Shown here: positions 59,441-64,000 of the stretch, in pieces
Layout: every line of letters begins with the position of its first letter
Numbering within the stretch: position 1 is the first letter of the stretch
Source: Casuarina equisetifolia
Taxonomy: Eukaryota; Streptophyta; Magnoliopsida; Fagales; Casuarinaceae
Direction of reading: 5' to 3'
Length of the DNA stretch: 64,000 nt
NCBI GenBank assembly: GCA_028551475.1
Contig: CM052357.1
Span: 10,897,931 to 10,961,930, forward strand
The notes under the pieces: generated by a model
Database searches by the model: none
The model's input: the letters and a program-made list of their open reading frames with translations, nothing else
What the model was told of the DNA's origin: nothing
Position numbers and translations under genes: made by a program

Positions 59441-61676
59441 AACTCATCTCAAAGTTCAATCCCTTTAAAGTGTAATAAAAAAGTGCCATAAGTGGGGGAT
59501 AGGTCCAAGTGGAGAGAAAAACAAAAAGGATTGAAGTTAAAATATTTTCTGGAGATATCCATTTTCCCTGAAGATAGGGTAAGATATCTTAACATAATGA
59601 TATATTTATTCCACGTGAAATGGCAAAGCAATGCTAAGGAATAAAAAAAAAAAAGTTGACAAATTGGATCTATGCCCAATGCATCAAACCTAACAAGAAA
59701 AAGTAAAGGAGTACAAAAACATAATTTTATATGTTGGATCATCTTAAAAGATAAAACTAACCATAACAGATCGTGTAGCTATATAGAATAACTTAGTAGA
59801 CTTACAATGTAACATTTGCTAACTAGAAGAAGAATAACAAGAGCATTTTTTTTTAAATGTAGGTTTACAAATTACATCTAGAAGACTCTATTAGGTATGA
59901 ATGACTTAATTCAAATAATTAAACAATGAAAAACTGAAATATGTTAGATGATCAAGACTATTAAAAGTAAAAGTTTTGTAGAGACGTTATTCAAAGTCCT
60001 TAACTTTTCAACAACAACCATAATCAAGGCTACATTATATCGCATTTGAAGGAAAAGAAATAGAAGAAGATTTAATGGTAAAAGTTTAGACATGTCGATC
60101 ATTAATGCTAAAATCAAGAAGGATGTGAGAGACAAGATTTCATCTACCAAGAAATTAAAGCTTATAAACTATAATAAGTTCATGCAAGAGATTTAGAGTT
60201 TTCCAAATGCAGTGTTTGAGCCTAAATAAAGATGTTGTATCTGAACAATTTGTATTTTTTATTTTTTGTGGTGATATATAATATTTGACCTTTCATAAAA
60301 AATAATAAATAAATAAAAAGTACATTTTTTTGGCTCGATCCATAATCTTATATGAAATAGCAAATGGTATAAATTTTGTAATATTTTGGCCCCCGGGTTT
60401 GTTGCGTGAAGGGAATAATTTGTGACTCAGAGTTGTTAATTACACCCTTTATGGAAAAGGCAAACAAGTTCAGGAGATTTATGGAACAAGTATTCAATGA
60501 GTTTGGACTTTGTTTTTTGTTGAATTGGGGCCAAGACGAAACAAGTTCTTTTGTCGAAGCAGTCATTGTTTTTCTTTTAGTCGAGATTTCGTAAAACATC
60601 ACTAAGAGTATCTAGTCCAACACTCTCGCACTAAGCATGTAAAGATGAGGTATCATTTTGCTAAGGATTATGTGCTTGAGGTTTGATAAAACATCTTTGA
60701 CTTCTCGACTTTTTCATTTTTGCTTGCTAATAAAACAGAAAGGGGAGGATTATACAGTAATGTTGTATATAAAAACCCCAAATCTCTAATATCTACGTGC
60801 TACATTTCTATTCTAGAAATTTGCGTATAAAAATTAGAAGACAAATGTTTTCGTCTACGCTCAACTTACGTAAAAGTTTTCTTTTATCATCATAAAGAAA
60901 AGGGCGAATTTTAGAAATGAATTTTATTAAATATATAAAATATATGGTTGAATATTTTTTATGTGAATTAGATGTAGATGAATACTTTTTGGCCTCAAAA
61001 TAACTAATAAATATTTATTGTGGTGCAGAAAATACTTAAGTATGTTGTTGCAATAAATCCTGCTCTTCGCTGCAGCTATGATAACTCGTTATAACAGGCT
61101 TTGTGAAACGAGTGTGTTATATTCTGTTTTGTGAGGCCAAATTGAAGGCATGTGAAATCAGCGACAGATGTGTTTTCCTACAGTATTTTTGTGACGATCA
61201 CTAGGTTTTGCCACTAAACTAAAAACTATAATTAATAGTCATAGCACAATCTTATTATCTGAACTCAACTATGCATCGGTTACCTACTTGGGTTAGGGCA
61301 TTTTAATGAACCCTATGCAAGTCTCCTTTGCATTAGACTCACCAAAGACTTCCTTCCACAGCTCACCCTTGGCAGCATAGTGCCCCACAATAAGTATTGA
61401 ATAAGCATGAAGTGTTACACTAATAATGTATTTTGGTGTCGTAGGTTAGGTGGTTAGTCTAATTCAAGTATAGGGTGATGCTGGCCCATCAACAATTTTA
61501 TTCTTCATTCAATAGAAGGAAGTTTCGCACAAAGTCACCATACACCAGAGGAAAGAGTCCTTAAATGAGTGGCTAAAAAAAAAGGCCATTAAAAGAAAGA
61601 ATACTCACCAAAGCTTCAGCACGGGGCCTTTTTTTTTTTTTGAAAGAAAGAAACACCGAAACTCTACGCAACAAGT
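59441..61676. other. Gene-poor AT-rich stretch
   Basis: No recognised gene or element end. The 3' LTR of Copia-3 should lie just after 59430 but could not be matched to its partner. Confidence 0.4.
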
Positions 61677-61710
61677 GATGCATCACAGGGGGTTTCCCCT
61701 ATGACGCATC
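61677..61710. repeat. Imperfect inverted repeat (hairpin)
   Basis: The 15-base arms GATGCATCACAGGGG and CCCCTATGACGCATC pair at 13 of 15 positions around a short loop. It lies just after a T-run and purine stretch (61631-61660). Confidence 0.8.
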
Positions 61711-63280
61711 AACAAGTAAACCCAACACGCCGGCATTTCCATTAGCCTTAAGCTCCACACGATGTCAATGTTTTTAGGCAACGGAAATAAACCCGAAGAA
61801 GCAAGAAAATAGGCAAATCAACGAAAGAAGTTCTGCTTTGATATTTTGGGAATCGATGTGCAGTTAGTGCACAACAATTGATAAACTTGTAGAGCAAATT
61901 CAAATTCCTGGCCATTGGGATAAAGTATTAGAGCATCTATTTAAAGGAAAATGAGTTGAAAGTTTAATGATCCCAATTAGTCCCTCTTGAAGAATATCTT
62001 GTTCTGAAATCAATGGTGAATCACGAAGAAAAAGAATCAAGAGCTCAATTCTATTGTTTGTTAAGTGATTCTACTCCATTACTCTTGACTATTGTTTGTA
62101 TGTCACTTGAAATGTAATTATTGTTGTATATTACATTAAAATCATTCAAGTGAACAATGCTAAGGCTTGAGATAAATTTAAGGCTTTTGTCTAAATTTCT
62201 TAGACAACCATTACTAGCACTTATTTGTGTAGTTTTGAGCTAGGTGCACTTGTCATTTTGTATACTTAGTGTGTTTGAAATTTCCCAAGGAGAGAAATCG
62301 CAAATCAGTTTGAGGAATTGCTTACCTTATATAATCAATTAGATAATTGATTGGAAAATTGAGTATAATGGAATATTAAAGTGGGGTAGATGCAAGTGTC
62401 ATTAAACCACCTTTCAAAACTTCTTTGTCTTGTCTTATTTTTGATTGCTTACTACCTTATTTTGTGATTTAATTATGTACTTGTTGACATACAAAATGAG
62501 AAGTAAATCTATCTAGACAAATATCTTCCCCCTACCCTACCCCACCCCATCCTCTCCCCGTCCTTTTTTTAAAGGTTGCCTAGGGACCTAAGATAAATGA
62601 TGAGCTAAATATGTATAGCAATACAACATATAAATCTAGGAAGGCGAATATCTCGTTCACTAATCATAGAATATTGCATCTCTATTAACCTCTCTTTTAC
62701 GTCAAAAATTTAAATAAGTCAAATACATTGAGCTTTGAAAGAAAATATCAATGCTGCTTGTTGCAAAGTACCTTTGTCAATTAATTTGTAGGAAATAACA
62801 ATGGACTTTGCTATATTTAGTTCAATCATTAAATAAGGATTGACTACTATCATTTTTGCCCTTACTATCATAAAACCAAAAAAAAAAAAAAAACTGGTTA
62901 TCTAATGGTTATGCTAAAATTCCTAAGCAATCCTATAGTCCAAAACATCTTTACAATTGTGATGGCCATTGCTATGTGTTCTAACTCCATAGTTGATAAT
63001 AAGACAATAATTTTTTTCTTCTTATCTTCCAATAAATTAAGAATTTCTAGGCTTTATGCAGAAACTTGTAATAGACCTTCTTGTCATGGGACAAGTGTAA
63101 TAGCTAAAATCAAAATAGGATGTTAACTTTAACTTAGAAGAGGACAAACATCAAGCCAAGACCAGGACAACTTTTTAGATATCTAATTACTTCGGTGACT
63201 ACTTCATGTGGAACTTATTAAGTATAGCCATATATAAATTCACTAGAAAGCTAGATTGAAAAACAAATGTTAGGTCTTGA
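61711..63280. other. Gene-poor AT-rich stretch
   Basis: No gene recognised. A C-rich run lies at 62528-62565. A 73-codon frame at 62905 (MVMLKFLSNPIVQNIFTIVM) is hydrophobic and matches nothing I know. Confidence 0.4.
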
Positions 63281-64000
63281 TAATGAAAGGTGTAAAGTCC
63301 CTAAGGCAACCAAAAAGGAGGGGGGGAAGAGGGGAATTAGGTTTATGAAATTCCATTCTGTTTAGTTATTTCTAAATGCCTAAGTCACACTATCTAAGCT
63401 AGGCTGGAAAATAAATGCCAGGCCTTATCCTAAGAAAGGGAAGGGAGTAAAATAGGTTTATGAAAAACTGTTCTTTTTAGTTACTTCTAAATGCCTAAGT
63501 CACACTAATAGCACTTAATGTTTACACACAATTATTCCAACACAATTACACCTAATGATATATATAAATTCATACAACAAAATAATAAGGAGTGTCAAGC
63601 AGTAAACTTAGAAGATTAAATATGTCATAGGCAATCAAACAGAACTTTGTATGGATAATGTTGGAAACATATTGTAGAATACACAATGAATCATACACAA
63701 GATTTTAAGTGATTGGATAATGGCATCCAACCCACCTCCTTTAACAACTTGTCAAAGGGTATCTCTTATTTCCTATTCCATCACCCGAGATCCAAGTCAA
63801 CACCAGCAAAGATGTTTTTCTTCCCCATTAAATATACATTCATGGTAATCCCACGAATTACCCATTAGGACAATCATAGTAATCCAACGGATTAGTAAAC
63901 AATATAAAAGCTTAGAGAAGATAAAACACTATCCTCAAGCAAATACAAGGAGTTAAAGCACAATGAGGACCAAATCAAGAAAACCCCCAAATTTTTTTAG
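63281..64000 (+). repeat. Repetitive element end with internal duplication
   Basis: CCCTAAGGCAACC, then a G run and GAATTAGGTTTATGAAA, is a motif set common in plant repeats. The segment AGGTTTATGAAA through AAATGCCTAAGTCACACTA occurs twice, at about 63340-63391 and 63455-63507. Text near 63695-63740 (CACAAGATTTTAAGTG, GCATCCAACCCACCT) also fits such repeats. A related stretch lies inverted at 57880-57980. The element continues past the window end. Confidence 0.5.

Noticed and set aside
1..64000. A novel multi-gene defence or biosynthetic system
   Set aside because: The supported genes belong to unrelated known families, and the remaining DNA is explained by transposons or has no coding signal.

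Overview
This window is nuclear DNA from a flowering plant, most likely a eudicot. The evidence is genes split by GT-AG introns, plant-only gene families, several kinds of LTR retrotransposon, tRNA-derived SINEs with A tails, and an inserted piece of chloroplast DNA. The species cannot be named from the sequence. There are no operons, CRISPR arrays, real tRNAs or rRNAs. Gene coordinates below come from splicing exons by eye, keeping reading phase and matching remembered family sequence; no alignment was run.

Layout. (1) 155-7495, + strand: the last four exons of a charged, acidic protein resembling the tail of a plant PDS5-like cohesin cofactor, with a 5.8 kb Copia element lying antisense in one intron (1083-6917). 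(2) 7.7-11 kb: a possible solo LTR, a truncated germin-like gene, a GC-rich SINE, and a plastid ycf3 fragment. (3) 11378-16642, + strand: an apparently intact 12-exon small RNA degrading nuclease (SDN) gene. (4) 17307-22020, - strand: a PTEN2-type phosphatase gene, tail to tail with SDN and carrying several disabling changes, so a pseudogene. (5) 22.3-34.9 kb: a block of decayed retrotransposons, namely a Copia, two opposed Ty3/Gypsy pieces and a chromodomain-type Gypsy. (6) 39457-44305, + strand: intact L-galactono-1,4-lactone dehydrogenase (GLDH), the last enzyme of ascorbate synthesis, followed at about 44.8 kb by a decayed copy of its own last exon. (7) 46919-47545, - strand: a 57-residue CYSTM protein gene whose exons are too short to stand out as open frames. 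(8) 48-64 kb: gene-poor, AT-rich DNA with SINEs and a heavily decayed Copia element.

The active genes (SDN, GLDH, CYSTM and perhaps the PDS5-like gene) belong to unrelated pathways: small-RNA turnover, ascorbate synthesis and complex I assembly, stress-linked membrane microproteins, and chromosome cohesion. They share only location. I found no convincing new multi-gene system. The most useful observations are the multi-lesion PTEN2 pseudogene, the decayed GLDH exon copy, the microexon CYSTM gene and the ycf3 insert beside the SDN promoter.
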